Shown here: one piece after another, positions 26,624 to 33,771 of the stretch
Layout of the letters: each line of letters opens with the position of its first letter
Position numbering within the stretch: position 1 is the first letter of the stretch
Virus record (IMG/VR): IMGVR_UViG_3300030389_001299
Location: 1-33,771 of that record
Origin: a virus
Strand: one strand, 5' to 3'
Length of the DNA: 33,771 bases
Translations under genes and position numbers: made by a program
The notes under the pieces: generated by a model
Told to the model about the DNA's origin: nothing
Databases searched by the model: none
What the model saw: the letters and a program-made list of their open reading frames with translations, nothing else

Positions 26624-26884
26624 TTAGAATGGTAAACCATCTCCTGCACTTACAGGTTTTTTATTTTCTTTTGCTTTACTAGGGTCGTAATCATTAACCC
26701 ATACAGTATGTGTTTTACCATACTGGTCTGTCTCTTTCTTCTTACCTACCGTAAGACGAATGTATTCTTCACCATTGTATTCAAAAAAGTGATCTTTAAT
26801 TTTGCTTTTTGCTAGTGATATATTTATATAGTAATCACCATTTTGTCTGCCATTTCCGACAAACTTTCTTTCATTGTTATCCAT
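26624..26884 (-). CDS. Possible SSB-like protein with acidic GDGLPF tail (86 aa)
   Basis: 86 residues. KFVGNGRQNGDYYINISLAK, then FFEYNGEEYIRLTVGKKKET with a C-terminal KPVSAGDGLPF. The C-terminal D-G-L-P-F resembles the D-D-I-P-F tip of single-strand binding proteins that docks other repair proteins. The body is shorter than a full OB fold (about 110 residues), so it could be a minimal OB domain. It lies between ERF and the winged-helix gene. Tentative: motif and neighbours support it. Confidence 0.6.
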   Translation of the reverse strand: MDNNERKFVGNGRQNGDYYINISLAKSKIKDHFFEYNGEEYIRLTVGKKKETDQYGKTHTVWVNDYDPSKAKENKKPVSAGDGLPF

Positions 26885-26891
26885 ATTATAT

Positions 26892-27446
26892 TTATTGAGT
26901 TAATAATTTTTCTACTGTTGAATTTACCTTGTATTTTGTTTTTACTTCTTCCATTGTAAACCCTTTACTTAATGCTTCCTTTACTTTGTTAAAAGCTTCT
27001 GTACCTTTTTTAAGTTCAGGCATAGCATCTAATGTCTTAGGCATAGTTTTATCGTGTGTGTTTGTAGCATCTGCATCTTTGGTATCATCAATTAAAAATA
27101 AACCATTAAGTGCATACTTTCTAGCATAACTAGAACTACTACCAAAAGATTGTGATATATCCATTCCTTTTCTATTAAAATCTATTCCTGCTTGTGCACA
27201 AACAAAAACCTCGTGGTCTCCATCCTTTAATGTTGCTATCGCTTGTACATAAGCTATCTTTAAAACTTCCATTTCTATAATTTCATCTGTAATAGTCAAA
27301 GCCAACTTATGTTTTGTAAGCAGTGGTTTTACTGCTTCCAATATATCTTCACAACTACGGTAGTTATATCTACCAAAATTGTTTCTTTGATTTTTAGGTG
27401 CTTTCAGTCTCCCCTGAATGTCTACCAATTTTTCGTATATAGTCAT
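26892..27446 (-). CDS. erf: ERF-family single-strand annealing recombinase
   Basis: 184 residues. MTIYEKLVDIQGRLKAPKNQ, then FGRYNYRSCEDILEAVKPLL, then KGMDISQSFGSSSSYARKYA and LNGLFLIDDTKDAD. The F-G-x-x-x-Y-x-x-R-S-C-E-D-I and S-Y-A-R-K-Y-A-L blocks are typical of ERF proteins. The frame stays open 33 bases upstream to a TTG, but that stretch is the promoter itself (27451-27479), so I place the start at ATG 27446. The -7 box ends 4 bases before it: probably a leaderless mRNA. It pairs functionally with the exonuclease at 20997-21764. Confidence 0.88.
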   Translation of the reverse strand: MTIYEKLVDIQGRLKAPKNQRNNFGRYNYRSCEDILEAVKPLLTKHKLALTITDEIIEMEVLKIAYVQAIATLKDGDHEVFVCAQAGIDFNRKGMDISQSFGSSSSYARKYALNGLFLIDDTKDADATNTHDKTMPKTLDAMPELKKGTEAFNKVKEALSKGFTMEEVKTKYKVNSTVEKLLTQ

Positions 27447-27450
27447 AGTG

Positions 27451-27479
27451 CAAATATATAAAAAAATTACAACTGACAA
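27451..27479 (-). promoter_or_regulatory. Flavobacterial-type promoter of the replication/recombination block
   Basis: Minus strand TTG (27479-27477), 18 bases, TATATTTG (27458-27451): perfect consensus. The -33 region is TTGTCAGTTG. The distance to the erf ATG is 4 bases. Confidence 0.85.
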
Positions 27480-27485
27480 AATATA

Positions 27486-27515
27486 TAAAAAAAGAGAGCT
27501 TAATTAAAAGCTCTC
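27486..27515 (-). terminator. Strong rho-independent terminator of the lysis block
   Basis: Minus strand GAGAGCTT-TTAATT-AAGCTCTC, perfect 8-bp stem, followed by seven T. It separates the late genes from the early promoter 7 bases further on. Confidence 0.93.
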
Positions 27516-27544
27516 ATAGGAAAAACGTAAAAACAAAAGGAGAT

Positions 27545-27587
27545 AAATCCACAACAAAGATATAAAAATTTTTGTGGTAGTGGATTT
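27545..27587. other. Additional hairpin upstream of the terminator
   Basis: AAATCCAC (27545-27552) pairs with GTGGATTT (27580-27587) around a 27-base A/T-rich loop. No T run adjoins. It may protect the 3' end of the late mRNA or be a protein site. The stretch 27516-27610 has no gene. Confidence 0.5.
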
Positions 27588-27610
27588 TAAATAACAAATT
27601 AATTCTTTTG

Positions 27611-27748
27611 CTATCGTTTTCCTTGACCCTTATATTTCTTTTTATATAATTTACTAGACTTTAAACTGCTAGATTTAGACTTTGCGTGTACGTTTGGTCT
27701 CTTTACTTTATTTTTTTTTCTATATACAAATGCAGCTTGACGTGCCAT
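27611..27748 (-). CDS. Small very basic protein (45 aa)
   Basis: A 45-codon gene, MARQAAFVYRKKNKVKRPNV, then HAKSKSSSLKSSKLYKKKYK and GQGKR. About 40% Lys/Arg. I recall Bacteroidetes phage proteins with the same K-V-K-R-P-x-V-H-A-K-S-K-S-S...Y-K-G-Q-G ending. Starts by TAATG overlap with the holin stop. Likely binds DNA or RNA electrostatically; exact role unknown. Confidence 0.75.
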   Translation of the reverse strand: MARQAAFVYRKKNKVKRPNVHAKSKSSSLKSSKLYKKKYKGQGKR

Positions 27749-28161
27749 TATTTATGATGTTTATTTCCAATTATCTTTTCTGCACCTCTAGATCCAAAGT
27801 AACCTAAAAATACGATAGTCAGTAACTCTTTTATCACTGATAATTCTTCTAATTGTAAATACCATCCTATAACAAATGCTACAGTTAAAAATACAAGTGT
27901 AAGTGGTCTGACATTTTTAGCTAACCAACTGTTACTAGCAGAATCAGCTACCCATCTTTTTGTTATGCCATCAAATTCGTGTATCTCTTGCTCTAATTTT
28001 TTAAGTGCAATTTCTTTATCACCATCAGACATTTCTGACCCACCAATGAGAGTACGAACAATATTACCAGCAGGGGAATCACTAGCGAGACTGGTGACGA
28101 CATTTGGGATTTTCTCAAGTAAGAACTTTCCAACTTTTGTATCTTTAAATTTCTTCTTCAT
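27748..28161 (-). CDS. Putative holin (3TM-type)
   Basis: 137 residues. Basic start, a helical part with GDKEIALKKLEQEIHEFDGI, then the conserved RWVADSASNSWLAKNVRPLT (69-88), two membrane spans (about 87-103 and 108-124) and a basic tail after GYFGSRGAEKIIG. The R-W-x-x-D-x-x-S-x-S-W-L-x-K-N-V-R-P block is the mark of the Bacteroidetes-phage 3TM holin type. It directly follows the endolysin. It would open the inner membrane and release the endolysin. Confidence 0.82.
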   Translation of the reverse strand: MKKKFKDTKVGKFLLEKIPNVVTSLASDSPAGNIVRTLIGGSEMSDGDKEIALKKLEQEIHEFDGITKRWVADSASNSWLAKNVRPLTLVFLTVAFVIGWYLQLEELSVIKELLTIVFLGYFGSRGAEKIIGNKHHK

Positions 28162-28184
28162 CGTTAAGTGTACTTCCTACAGTA

Positions 28185-28562
28185 TTAGTACAACCAGATA
28201 GCATCCACTTTGTTTGGGTCGTTGTCAACGTGAATGAAGGTTTTGGCAATTCCAAGTCTAGTGAATCCTGCCTTAATAAGGCTTCTAACAATAATTTCTC
28301 TATGATTTGAATTCGTGCAGGATAGGTCTCCAGCGAATCCATACAAGTGCGAACTTCCTCTGTTCGAGGAAGATTTAGGCACTCCCCCCACTTTAAGATT
28401 ATGAGCCTCGCTTCTATATCCTGAGTTAATTTTAAAGGGTATACCTGCGATGTCTCTTGCTTTGTCCAGCATCCGTAAGAAAGTATGATCCATATTAACA
28501 CCACTATTCTCTTGGTCTGGACTGTCAAATTCAGATAATTCAAAATATTTAAGTTTAATCAT
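28185..28562 (-). CDS. Endolysin, M15-type peptidase
   Basis: 125 residues. Zinc site of the peptidase M15A (D-Ala-D-Ala carboxypeptidase-like) fold: SSHLYGFAGDL with His72 and Asp79, and TFIHVDND with His111. The framing NSGYRSEAHNLKVGGVP (46-62) and W-L-Y at the C-terminus are also typical. It cleaves peptide links in peptidoglycan. No signal peptide; release should need the holin. Start overlaps the 39-aa membrane gene as ATGA. G+C is higher here than in neighbours, and another frame stays open for about 130 codons. Confidence 0.9.
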   Translation of the reverse strand: MIKLKYFELSEFDSPDQENSGVNMDHTFLRMLDKARDIAGIPFKINSGYRSEAHNLKVGGVPKSSSNRGSSHLYGFAGDLSCTNSNHREIIVRSLIKAGFTRLGIAKTFIHVDNDPNKVDAIWLY

Positions 28563-28678
28563 TTTATTAAATAAGTGATGACATACAGAAATGTAATTAC
28601 AAACATTACTGTTACCATCTTTGTTGTTAAATCTAATTTATTCCAATTAGATACTAAATAATCTTTTATCTTTTTCAT
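28559..28678 (-). CDS. Small membrane protein of lysis cassette (39 aa)
   Basis: A 39-codon gene, [20 protein letters not shown] and then a span [19 protein letters not shown]. Basic N-terminus, one membrane segment at the C-terminus. ATGA overlaps on both sides bind it to the lysis cassette. It could be an antiholin or a pinholin-like peptide; sequence alone cannot tell. Confidence 0.7.
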   Translation of the reverse strand: MKKIKDYLVSNWNKLDLTTKMVTVMFVITFLYVITYLIK

Positions 28679-29055
28679 TTCTTTACGTTTTTACGCAAGT
28701 CATCTATATAGAAGGAACTCATAAGAGATAACTTATCTATAGAATCTTCTTGCATTTTTATTATCATATGTTCTAAGCTATCTTTCTGAGATACTAACAT
28801 ATCTACTCTAGCTTCTAAATTGCTTATCTTTTTCTTAGCACTTTCTAATTCATCAGGATTTCTACCTGTAATAGTTGATATAATCATAGCTACACTCGCA
28901 GCTATCATACCAATTAATGTATTTACAATACTTGCATTTTCTTCAGGTATAGTATATTCTGTTAGGTAAACAAGTATTCCTACTATAAGAAAGAATACAA
29001 GTAACGCACCTGAAAAGTGTAATAAAAATCTAAAAGTTCCGTTTTTAGGTATCAT
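28675..29055 (-). CDS. Two-span membrane protein with coiled coil (126 aa), spanin/holin-like
   Basis: 126 residues. Two membrane spans (about 10-32, [20 protein letters not shown], and about 43-62, [20 protein letters not shown]), then a heptad coiled coil (about 70-112, [20 protein letters not shown]) and a basic end. Membrane anchor plus coiled coil fits a spanin-like or holin-regulator role. It lies in a run of three small membrane genes just before the endolysin. No lipobox partner is recognised. Confidence 0.7.
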   Translation of the reverse strand: MIPKNGTFRFLLHFSGALLVFFLIVGILVYLTEYTIPEENASIVNTLIGMIAASVAMIISTITGRNPDELESAKKKISNLEARVDMLVSQKDSLEHMIIKMQEDSIDKLSLMSSFYIDDLRKNVKK

Positions 29056-29198
29056 TTTGTTTTTTGGTATATCTGTATTATTACTAAAATTATTGTCAAG
29101 ATCAGAACAGTAGTTTGCAAATAAACATTTATTTGTGGCATAGAACTAAATACCAATGCAAATGCTGACAAACCATATGTTCTTATATATTGTATCAT
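29052..29198 (-). CDS. Small membrane protein (48 aa)
   Basis: A 48-codon gene, [20 protein letters not shown], then [20 protein letters not shown] and a basic end IQIYQKTK. One or two spans. The ATG overlaps the LamG gene stop (TAATG) and the TGA overlaps the next ATG. First of the lysis-cassette membrane proteins. No family recognised. Confidence 0.68.
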   Translation of the reverse strand: MIQYIRTYGLSAFALVFSSMPQINVYLQTTVLILTIILVIIQIYQKTK

Positions 29199-31330
29199 TA
29201 CAAACCGAATGTTGCTTTAGTTGCATTATATTTTGCAAGTGATTCTGTGGCATTTAGTTCTTTATCATACCATTTAACCATAGCTATTTCTCCTACAAAA
29301 GCTGGGTGTACCGTAACTCCATTAGCTTTACCAATTTCAAAGTCTGATGTATTTGAAGTACCTACTGTACCACCACCATCAGTAGGTGAAACGTTATAAG
29401 GACTAGGTTCTGCACCATTAAAAAACATTTTTGCTTTTCTATCTGTAACATTCCAAGCTAATACAAAATGATGCCAAGTATTTATTGGGGTAGATGATGT
29501 GCCTGATTTTGTTGATGATGTAGTATCGTAATTATAATAATAATAACCTGATGAACTATTCCAAACTATAAACCATTGATTACTTACACTACTACCTTTA
29601 TATGCCAATACCATATCACTTGTTGTGCCTGTTCTTCTAAGCCACATTTCTAAACTACCATCTCTATGTAAATTAAATAAACTGTTGTGTGGTACAGTAA
29701 AATATTGACTTGAACCACTTAAAGTAAATCTTTTTTCATTTGGAGATAAACTATTTGTACCAAAAAGAGCACCAGTTATAGTTGCGTTATGTCCATTAGG
29801 ATAATTATTCTTTGTAGCTATATAGTTTTGTGCTACTTGTGCAGCTGATAAAGCACCTTTATGAAAACGAGCATCACCTATTAGACCAGTATGTATATGC
29901 TGGGCTGAGTTATGACCCCAATATGTACCAAAATATATTTTACTGTTTAAATTATGATTTGGAGCTGCTGTTCCATTACTGTCAGATAAAACACCATCTG
30001 TATATAATTTTGTACCTGATGAATCAGCAGTACCAACAATGTGATACCATTCATTTAAATCTAAAGCTGGTGTATTTAAAGAAGTTCCAAGATTAAAAAA
30101 ACTTACTTTATTTGAATCTGACCTATATGAAAAGTTATAATATGTACTGCTATAATTAAATGATGTTATGTAACTATAACTGTCAGACGTAATGTTAACC
30201 CATATTTCCCAGCTGAAACCATCTGTATTTAAATTAACACCTGTTACATTAGATGTTGTTTCTATACCATCTCCAGTATTTGAACTTCCATCAAAAGTAA
30301 AAAAATCATCTAACTCTTTATCATATGTAGATTCTACACCACCTGTCAAAACTGCATCATTTGAAAGTGTACCTAAATTAGTTATACTTGTACCACTTCC
30401 ACTATAGTTAGATGGTCTGTAATCAATTAGTGCATTTGTATTATAAATAGAGCTAAAACTTAATAAACAATCTGCTCTAAAGTTTTGTGCTACTTCTGAA
30501 GGTGTTAAAACCCTATTGTATATTCTTAACGAATTAAATCTACCTTGCCAAGCACCAGAACCATAACCTGTATTTTCTGCGTTTAATTTTAAAACATCAT
30601 TTGAATCTGTTGGCGTTGTTGCAGTACCACTACCGATGTTAGGGCTTACTCCTGTAATAGTACCATCCACATACATAGTGAATTTTTTTTCGCTTACATC
30701 CCAAGTAACAACAATATGTTGCCATTGGTCATTCAAAACTTGTGATGTTGTCGACCTTGCAAAAGACCCTGTTGGTCTATCGCTAAAATTCCAAACCCTG
30801 CCACCCACATCAGCAATACCAAATATATACCCTGCTGATGTACTTGAATGAGATGTAGCAAATAAAGCTTGTTGTCCTGAACCTTGTGGATACGCCCACA
30901 CTTCAAACGATAAATCACTTGTAGTTGAAAAATCGCCAAGAGAACCAATAGAAATAAAATTAGAATTCAAACTACCAAAATCATAGTAACCTCTTGTATC
31001 ACTTGCAAAAGTACCACTTCCATTTATAGTTCCATTTGCTGAAGGATTGTTAGGACTTACATCATTAACAGGCCCACTACCACTATAAGATGCAGTATTA
31101 GAAAAATCTAAATCAAGTATTAAATTTGTAGATGGTGCAATTCTTGGCACATTTAAATCGTGTGTAGAAATATCAAACCAAGTACCACTACCATTACCTA
31201 CATTAGCACCACCATTTTCTATACTATCTTCATCGTTAGCATCTAAGTGTAATACTAATCCTTGTGCTGCATCTGCATCACCTGCTGCTGCTGCTGCATC
31301 TTGATGAAATAATTTTTTACCTAAAGACAT
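29198..31330 (-). CDS. LamG-repeat receptor-binding / tail fibre protein (710 aa)
   Basis: 710 residues. Short Ala/Asp-rich start (KKLFHQDAAAAAGDADAAQG), then GLVLHLDANDEDS, typical of phage lectin-like proteins. Three concanavalin-like/LamG domains follow, each with the pattern E-x-W-x...W-x-H-x-V...K-x-Y-x-D/N-G: about 150-285 (LSFEVWAYPQGSG, then DQWQHIVVTWDVS), 340-505 (FSWEIWVNITSD, then NEWYHIVGTADSS) and 545-700 (GSLEMWLRRTGTT, then NTWHHFVLAWNVT). They should bind host surface glycans. The gene follows fibre and fibre-chaperone genes. Confident as a fibre-type adhesin; glycan unknown. Confidence 0.85.
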   Translation of the reverse strand: MSLGKKLFHQDAAAAAGDADAAQGLVLHLDANDEDSIENGGANVGNGSGTWFDISTHDLNVPRIAPSTNLILDLDFSNTASYSGSGPVNDVSPNNPSANGTINGSGTFASDTRGYYDFGSLNSNFISIGSLGDFSTTSDLSFEVWAYPQGSGQQALFATSHSSTSAGYIFGIADVGGRVWNFSDRPTGSFARSTTSQVLNDQWQHIVVTWDVSEKKFTMYVDGTITGVSPNIGSGTATTPTDSNDVLKLNAENTGYGSGAWQGRFNSLRIYNRVLTPSEVAQNFRADCLLSFSSIYNTNALIDYRPSNYSGSGTSITNLGTLSNDAVLTGGVESTYDKELDDFFTFDGSSNTGDGIETTSNVTGVNLNTDGFSWEIWVNITSDSYSYITSFNYSSTYYNFSYRSDSNKVSFFNLGTSLNTPALDLNEWYHIVGTADSSGTKLYTDGVLSDSNGTAAPNHNLNSKIYFGTYWGHNSAQHIHTGLIGDARFHKGALSAAQVAQNYIATKNNYPNGHNATITGALFGTNSLSPNEKRFTLSGSSQYFTVPHNSLFNLHRDGSLEMWLRRTGTTSDMVLAYKGSSVSNQWFIVWNSSSGYYYYNYDTTSSTKSGTSSTPINTWHHFVLAWNVTDRKAKMFFNGAEPSPYNVSPTDGGGTVGTSNTSDFEIGKANGVTVHPAFVGEIAMVKWYDKELNATESLAKYNATKATFGL

Positions 31331-31331
31331 A

Positions 31332-31829
31332 TTACAAATTTATTTCGTAGTTAAAAACATCTATTTTTTTAGTTAGTGCTTTTATCTCGCTTTCTTTTGT
31401 ATCTACTGTACTTCTTATATTATCTCTCACTGTTTCTATATCATCAGGTATTGCAGTGCCTTTTTCTGCTTTTCTTGTTACATACCAATCAGTAGAACTT
31501 AATTTATTGTAAGCTGCATTTTTTAAATCTGCTATTTTTTTTGTCTTTAGTTCAGCAAGTGTTTCACTAAATGTTTTAGCTTTTACATCATAAATAAATA
31601 CAGTTCTCTTTTTTCCATCTTCATCTTCATAATCATCTATGGTGTGTAGGTTAGATATGTATTGTGTTTTACTATCGTAACTTGGTGTTATAATATCATA
31701 AAAACCATAAGATTCTAAAACACTACTATCTTTTTTATCGAAGTTTAAATATGCTTTACCATCAGCTTCAAATTCTGTTGGTAGTTTAGGATATTTAATT
31801 ATTTTTCCGTTTACTATTCTTGCTTTCAT
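31332..31829 (-). CDS. Tail fibre assembly-like protein (165 aa)
   Basis: 165 residues. N-terminal strands MKARIVNGKIIKYPKLPTEF, then a linker, and a helical C-terminal part with AAYNKLSSTDWYVTRKAEKG followed by TAIPDDIETVRDNIRSTVDT. The L-x-x-T-D-W-x-V-x-R-x-x-E-x-G-x-x-I-P pattern is that of phage fibre chaperones (DUF4376/tail fibre assembly type). It lies between two fibre genes, one base from each. It probably assists trimerisation of a fibre. Confidence 0.75.
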   Translation of the reverse strand: MKARIVNGKIIKYPKLPTEFEADGKAYLNFDKKDSSVLESYGFYDIITPSYDSKTQYISNLHTIDDYEDEDGKKRTVFIYDVKAKTFSETLAELKTKKIADLKNAAYNKLSSTDWYVTRKAEKGTAIPDDIETVRDNIRSTVDTKESEIKALTKKIDVFNYEINL

Positions 31830-31830
31830 A

Positions 31831-33078
31831 TTATGGTGTTGTATCGTTTTCGAATGTGTTAATTGAATAATGTACTAAAGCTGCTGAATCATCATCGTCG
31901 ATACATACAACTTGTATAACATTTTTTTTAGATTGATCTAAAGAAGCAGATCCTACTTTTCTTATAGTCGCACTTGTAAAATTTGTTGCTAAAGTTATAT
32001 CAGCACTGCTCAAAGTACCACTCATAACAATATCTACTACTTGTCCTAGTTTTAGATTCTGCAAAGTTAGTGTAGCTGTTGCTATGTTACCATCAAGCAA
32101 AAACGTAGTTGCATTTGCACAATTTAAATCTTGATCACCTGTAGCTGAACTTGAAGCCTTTGCTGTGTATCTACCCTCTATCATAGAATGTGTTACAGTA
32201 TCTGAATCACCACTGCCTATTAGTGTACCTGTAGTAGTAGGTAGTGTAAGTACAGCACTACTAGCTGCTGAGTGTGGTTGTGCCTGTAAAGTCTGTGCGT
32301 GTGCATTACTAGATTCACAATAGAATTTTACTTTTGATACAGCACCAGTACCTGTTTTTATATCTATTTGACCATCCTGTAATACTACACCACCTGAAGT
32401 ACCATTACCAGCAGCAGTTACATTACCACTTGTAGTTACTGTTCCTGTTACATCTAAAGCTGAACCATCAAAAGTTAAGTTAGCTTCTGCGTTACCATTT
32501 GTGCTATCTACAGAAGTAACGACTCTATTGTCACCTTGATTGGCTACTGCATAACTACTAGCTGAAGCAGTAAGTTGTCCGTTTGACGAACCAAGACCTG
32601 ATCCTGCAATAAGTGCAACAAAATCTGCTATTGACTCTTTTCTTGTGCCATTTGAATCATTGGCATCAATTATAGCAATACTATCAGCAGATACATCTAC
32701 TGTTGCTGCTGCTAAATTGTTTAAATCTAAAGTAAGTGTAGCATCTCCACTATCTACCCCACCAGCTAAACCTGAATTCGATGCTGTATTAATATCTGTA
32801 ATATCTGCTGCTACTACTAAATCTATCGTTCCATCACTATCTTGGTAAGTAGCTGTAATATTTGTTTCAGTGTTGCCTGAAAACATAGCACCAACGATGT
32901 CTTGCACTGATTCTTGAAAAGTAGGTGTACCTGTAGATAAATCTAATGAATCACTATAGGATGTAGATATACCATATATTTCGTGAAACATTTGTCTTGT
33001 AGCTTGGAATGCAGCTCTGAGAGTATCTCCATCGTTTGAATTAGCTGCTGTACCAACATTTATATTTATTGCTGCCAT
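31831..33078 (-). CDS. Tail fibre protein (415 aa)
   Basis: 415 residues. Starts with INVGTAANSNDGDTLRAAFQ and ATRQMFHEIYG, the attachment module I know from fibres of marine phages (I-x-V-G-x-x-A-N-x-x-x-G-D-x-L-R-x-A-F). A long Ala/Ser/Thr/Asp-rich beta-repeat body follows (about 80-330), with a C-terminal region containing MIEGRYTAK and a distinct strand-rich end (about 320-415). Acidic and almost without aromatic residues in the shaft. First gene of the fibre group. Confidence 0.8.
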   Translation of the reverse strand: MAAININVGTAANSNDGDTLRAAFQATRQMFHEIYGISTSYSDSLDLSTGTPTFQESVQDIVGAMFSGNTETNITATYQDSDGTIDLVVAADITDINTASNSGLAGGVDSGDATLTLDLNNLAAATVDVSADSIAIIDANDSNGTRKESIADFVALIAGSGLGSSNGQLTASASSYAVANQGDNRVVTSVDSTNGNAEANLTFDGSALDVTGTVTTSGNVTAAGNGTSGGVVLQDGQIDIKTGTGAVSKVKFYCESSNAHAQTLQAQPHSAASSAVLTLPTTTGTLIGSGDSDTVTHSMIEGRYTAKASSSATGDQDLNCANATTFLLDGNIATATLTLQNLKLGQVVDIVMSGTLSSADITLATNFTSATIRKVGSASLDQSKKNVIQVVCIDDDDSAALVHYSINTFENDTTP

Positions 33079-33080
33079 AA

Positions 33081-33257
33081 TTAACTATAATTTGTTCTAT
33101 CTATTGTTTCTAATATTGTATCTATTGTTACTTTTATTGTTGATATAAAAAACCTAGCACTTTGTGATATGAATGCTAAAGTCTTATTAAATCCTAAAAA
33201 TATATATTCAGGTAAAATTCCCCAATATGTTGTTTCGTAAATCTTACCGTAACTCAT
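33081..33257 (-). CDS. Small hypothetical protein (58 aa)
   Basis: A 58-codon gene, MSYGKIYETTYWGILPEYIF, then LGFNKTLAFISQSARFFIST and IKVTIDTILETIDRTNYS. The opening M-S-Y-G-K-I-Y-E-T-T-Y-W-G is one I recall in short proteins next to fibre genes of Bacteroidetes phages. No clear membrane span, although the centre is hydrophobic. Located just upstream of the fibre gene, 2 bases apart; a fibre-attachment role is possible. Confidence 0.7.
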   Translation of the reverse strand: MSYGKIYETTYWGILPEYIFLGFNKTLAFISQSARFFISTIKVTIDTILETIDRTNYS

Positions 33258-33342
33258 TCTTATTCTTTTTAAGATAACCTGAAAGCCTTATTTCGTTCTT
33301 CTGTTTCGGCTTATATTGTCCAATTTTTTTTCTTTTTCTCAC
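33244..33342 (-). CDS. Small basic protein with GTG start (32 aa)
   Basis: A 32-codon frame beginning at GTG 33342, which overlaps the connector stop by 4 bases (GTGA), and ending 14 bases inside the 58-aa gene. Protein: RKRKKIGQYKPKQKNEIRLS and then GYLKKNKNELR; very basic. The junctions are as tight as elsewhere in this genome, which favours it. Short length and a GTG start leave doubt. Confidence 0.5.
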   Translation of the reverse strand: MRKRKKIGQYKPKQKNEIRLSGYLKKNKNELR

Positions 33343-33771
33343 AGTACCCAACCAGCAAAATTAGAATCCCTATCAGGATGTATTTCTTCATTTTGATTTG
33401 TAAAGTACTCAGGAAATTTCGATGCAGCATTAAAATTCATATGGTCTATAAATCTATTTGTATAATATTCTGCATAATCTCTTTCTTTAGCTATCAGTGT
33501 ATCTATTTCATTTTTTTCTACTGTTTGACTGTTTTCACTTTCGTGCTTAAATACACCACCATTAGATATAGTGTAAGCAGCAAAGGGTAGATATTCTGCC
33601 ATAGCATAATGTATTAACATATCTTGTATAAAATTTTTAACAAGTGCCAAGTAATCTCCTGACAAAGTACCTGCAACTATATCTGCACTAATTTTATCAT
33701 ATAAATCTGTGCCTAGATAATTTCTAACGTGAATCTCTTGTGCTAATTTTATAAAGTGTATAAATTTATCT
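33339..33771 (-). CDS. Head-tail connector protein, C-terminal part (5' end beyond window)
   Basis: The frame is open to the window edge and gives 143 residues before the stop, missing about 24 N-terminal residues that are found in the left-end copy. Segments: FIHFIKLAQEIHVRNYLGTD, then MLIHYAMAEYLPFAAYTISN, then a helical Glu-rich part and a C-terminal FTNQNEEIHPDRDSNFAGWV. The overlap with the left copy differs at several residues in a central patch (for example VKNFIQDM against VNDYVQDM). Same inferred role as the left copy. Confidence 0.72.
   Translation of the reverse strand, partial: DKFIHFIKLAQEIHVRNYLGTDLYDKISADIVAGTLSGDYLALVKNFIQDMLIHYAMAEYLPFAAYTISNGGVFKHESENSQTVEKNEIDTLIAKERDYAEYYTNRFIDHMNFNAASKFPEYFTNQNEEIHPDRDSNFAGWVL
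33535..33771. repeat. Imperfect terminal overlap, right copy
   Basis: Co-linear with 1-237 with no gaps and about 89% identity; see the left copy. If the genome is circular, the unique length is about 33,534 bp. Confidence 0.9.

Noticed and set aside
27447-27479. TTG start giving ERF eleven extra residues
   Set aside because: The extra codons coincide with the -33 and -7 elements of the promoter; the ERF family start fits ATG 27446.
30733-30948. 71-codon second frame within the LamG gene, and several plus-strand frames in the fibre genes
   Set aside because: Low-complexity shadows without start context; the LamG frame carries the conserved domain pattern.
1-33771. tRNA genes, CRISPR arrays, insertion sequences, integrase or attachment site
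   Set aside because: Scanned by eye for T-loop GGTTCGAAT-type sequence, regular spacer-repeat arrays, transposase motifs and tyrosine/serine recombinase motifs; none was convincing. The 17-base repeats are too short and too few for a CRISPR array.

Overview
The window looks like an essentially complete genome, about 33.5 kb, of a tailed phage (siphovirus type) infecting a marine Bacteroidetes/Flavobacteriia host. The case rests on four things. The DNA is very AT-rich (by eye roughly 30% G+C). Several intergenic regions carry the Bacteroidetes promoter pattern TTG-N18/19-TAnnTTTG. Start codons sit behind A/T-rich leaders (TAAATA, ATATAAAATT) instead of Shine-Dalgarno boxes. Many proteins are of types I recognise from flavobacterial and uncultured marine phages: XkdF-like protease, ERF recombinase, LamG fibre, M15 endolysin. 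All supported genes lie on the minus strand, so transcription runs from high to low coordinates. Genes are packed with TAATG and ATGA start/stop overlaps. I see no integrase, repressor, DNA polymerase or tRNA, which suggests a lytic phage using the host replicase.

The two window ends are co-linear copies of the same 237-bp piece of a head-tail connector gene at about 89% identity. The genome is therefore circular or circularly permuted, but the contig was closed over two diverged haplotypes (or over two paralogues).

Layout in the direction of transcription, starting at the replication promoter. (1) 27.45-20.8 kb: promoter, ERF annealing protein, SSB-like protein, winged-helix protein, primase-helicase, RusA-like resolvase, sigma-like factor, Cys-rich protein, PD-(D/E)XK-like nuclease, MazZ/DUF5664-like nucleotide hydrolase, several micro-genes and a RecE-type exonuclease. 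(2) 20.75-19.07 kb: small and large terminase. (3) 19.07-15.55 kb: an accessory zone of short genes, each cluster with its own promoter and terminator. It holds iteron-like repeats, a candidate promoter-terminator small RNA, a structured non-coding region and a cysteine-peptidase-like protein. (4) 15.54-6.3 kb: tail assembly chaperone with a probable -1 frameshift, tail terminator, neck protein, three large tail structural proteins and the tape measure. (5) 6.3-0 kb: head module placed after the tail module (prohead protease fusion, Cys-rich micro-protein, scaffold, decoration protein, major capsid, tail tube, small virion protein, portal, connector). (6) 33.77-27.6 kb: fibre, fibre chaperone, LamG receptor-binding protein, and a lysis cassette of small membrane proteins, M15 endolysin and holin, ending at a strong terminator just upstream of the replication promoter.

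The most interesting signals are: the dual-frame end of the tail chaperone gene with a canonical A_AAA_AAT slip site; 11-bp iterons in two clusters flanking the small-gene island after terL, one copy lying in a promoter spacer; a promoter and terminator that would yield an RNA of about 85 nt; two genes whose start codon follows a TATATTTG box by exactly 4 nt (probable leaderless mRNAs); and the tail-before-head gene order. Functional names come from recognition of sequence motifs by eye; no database search was run.
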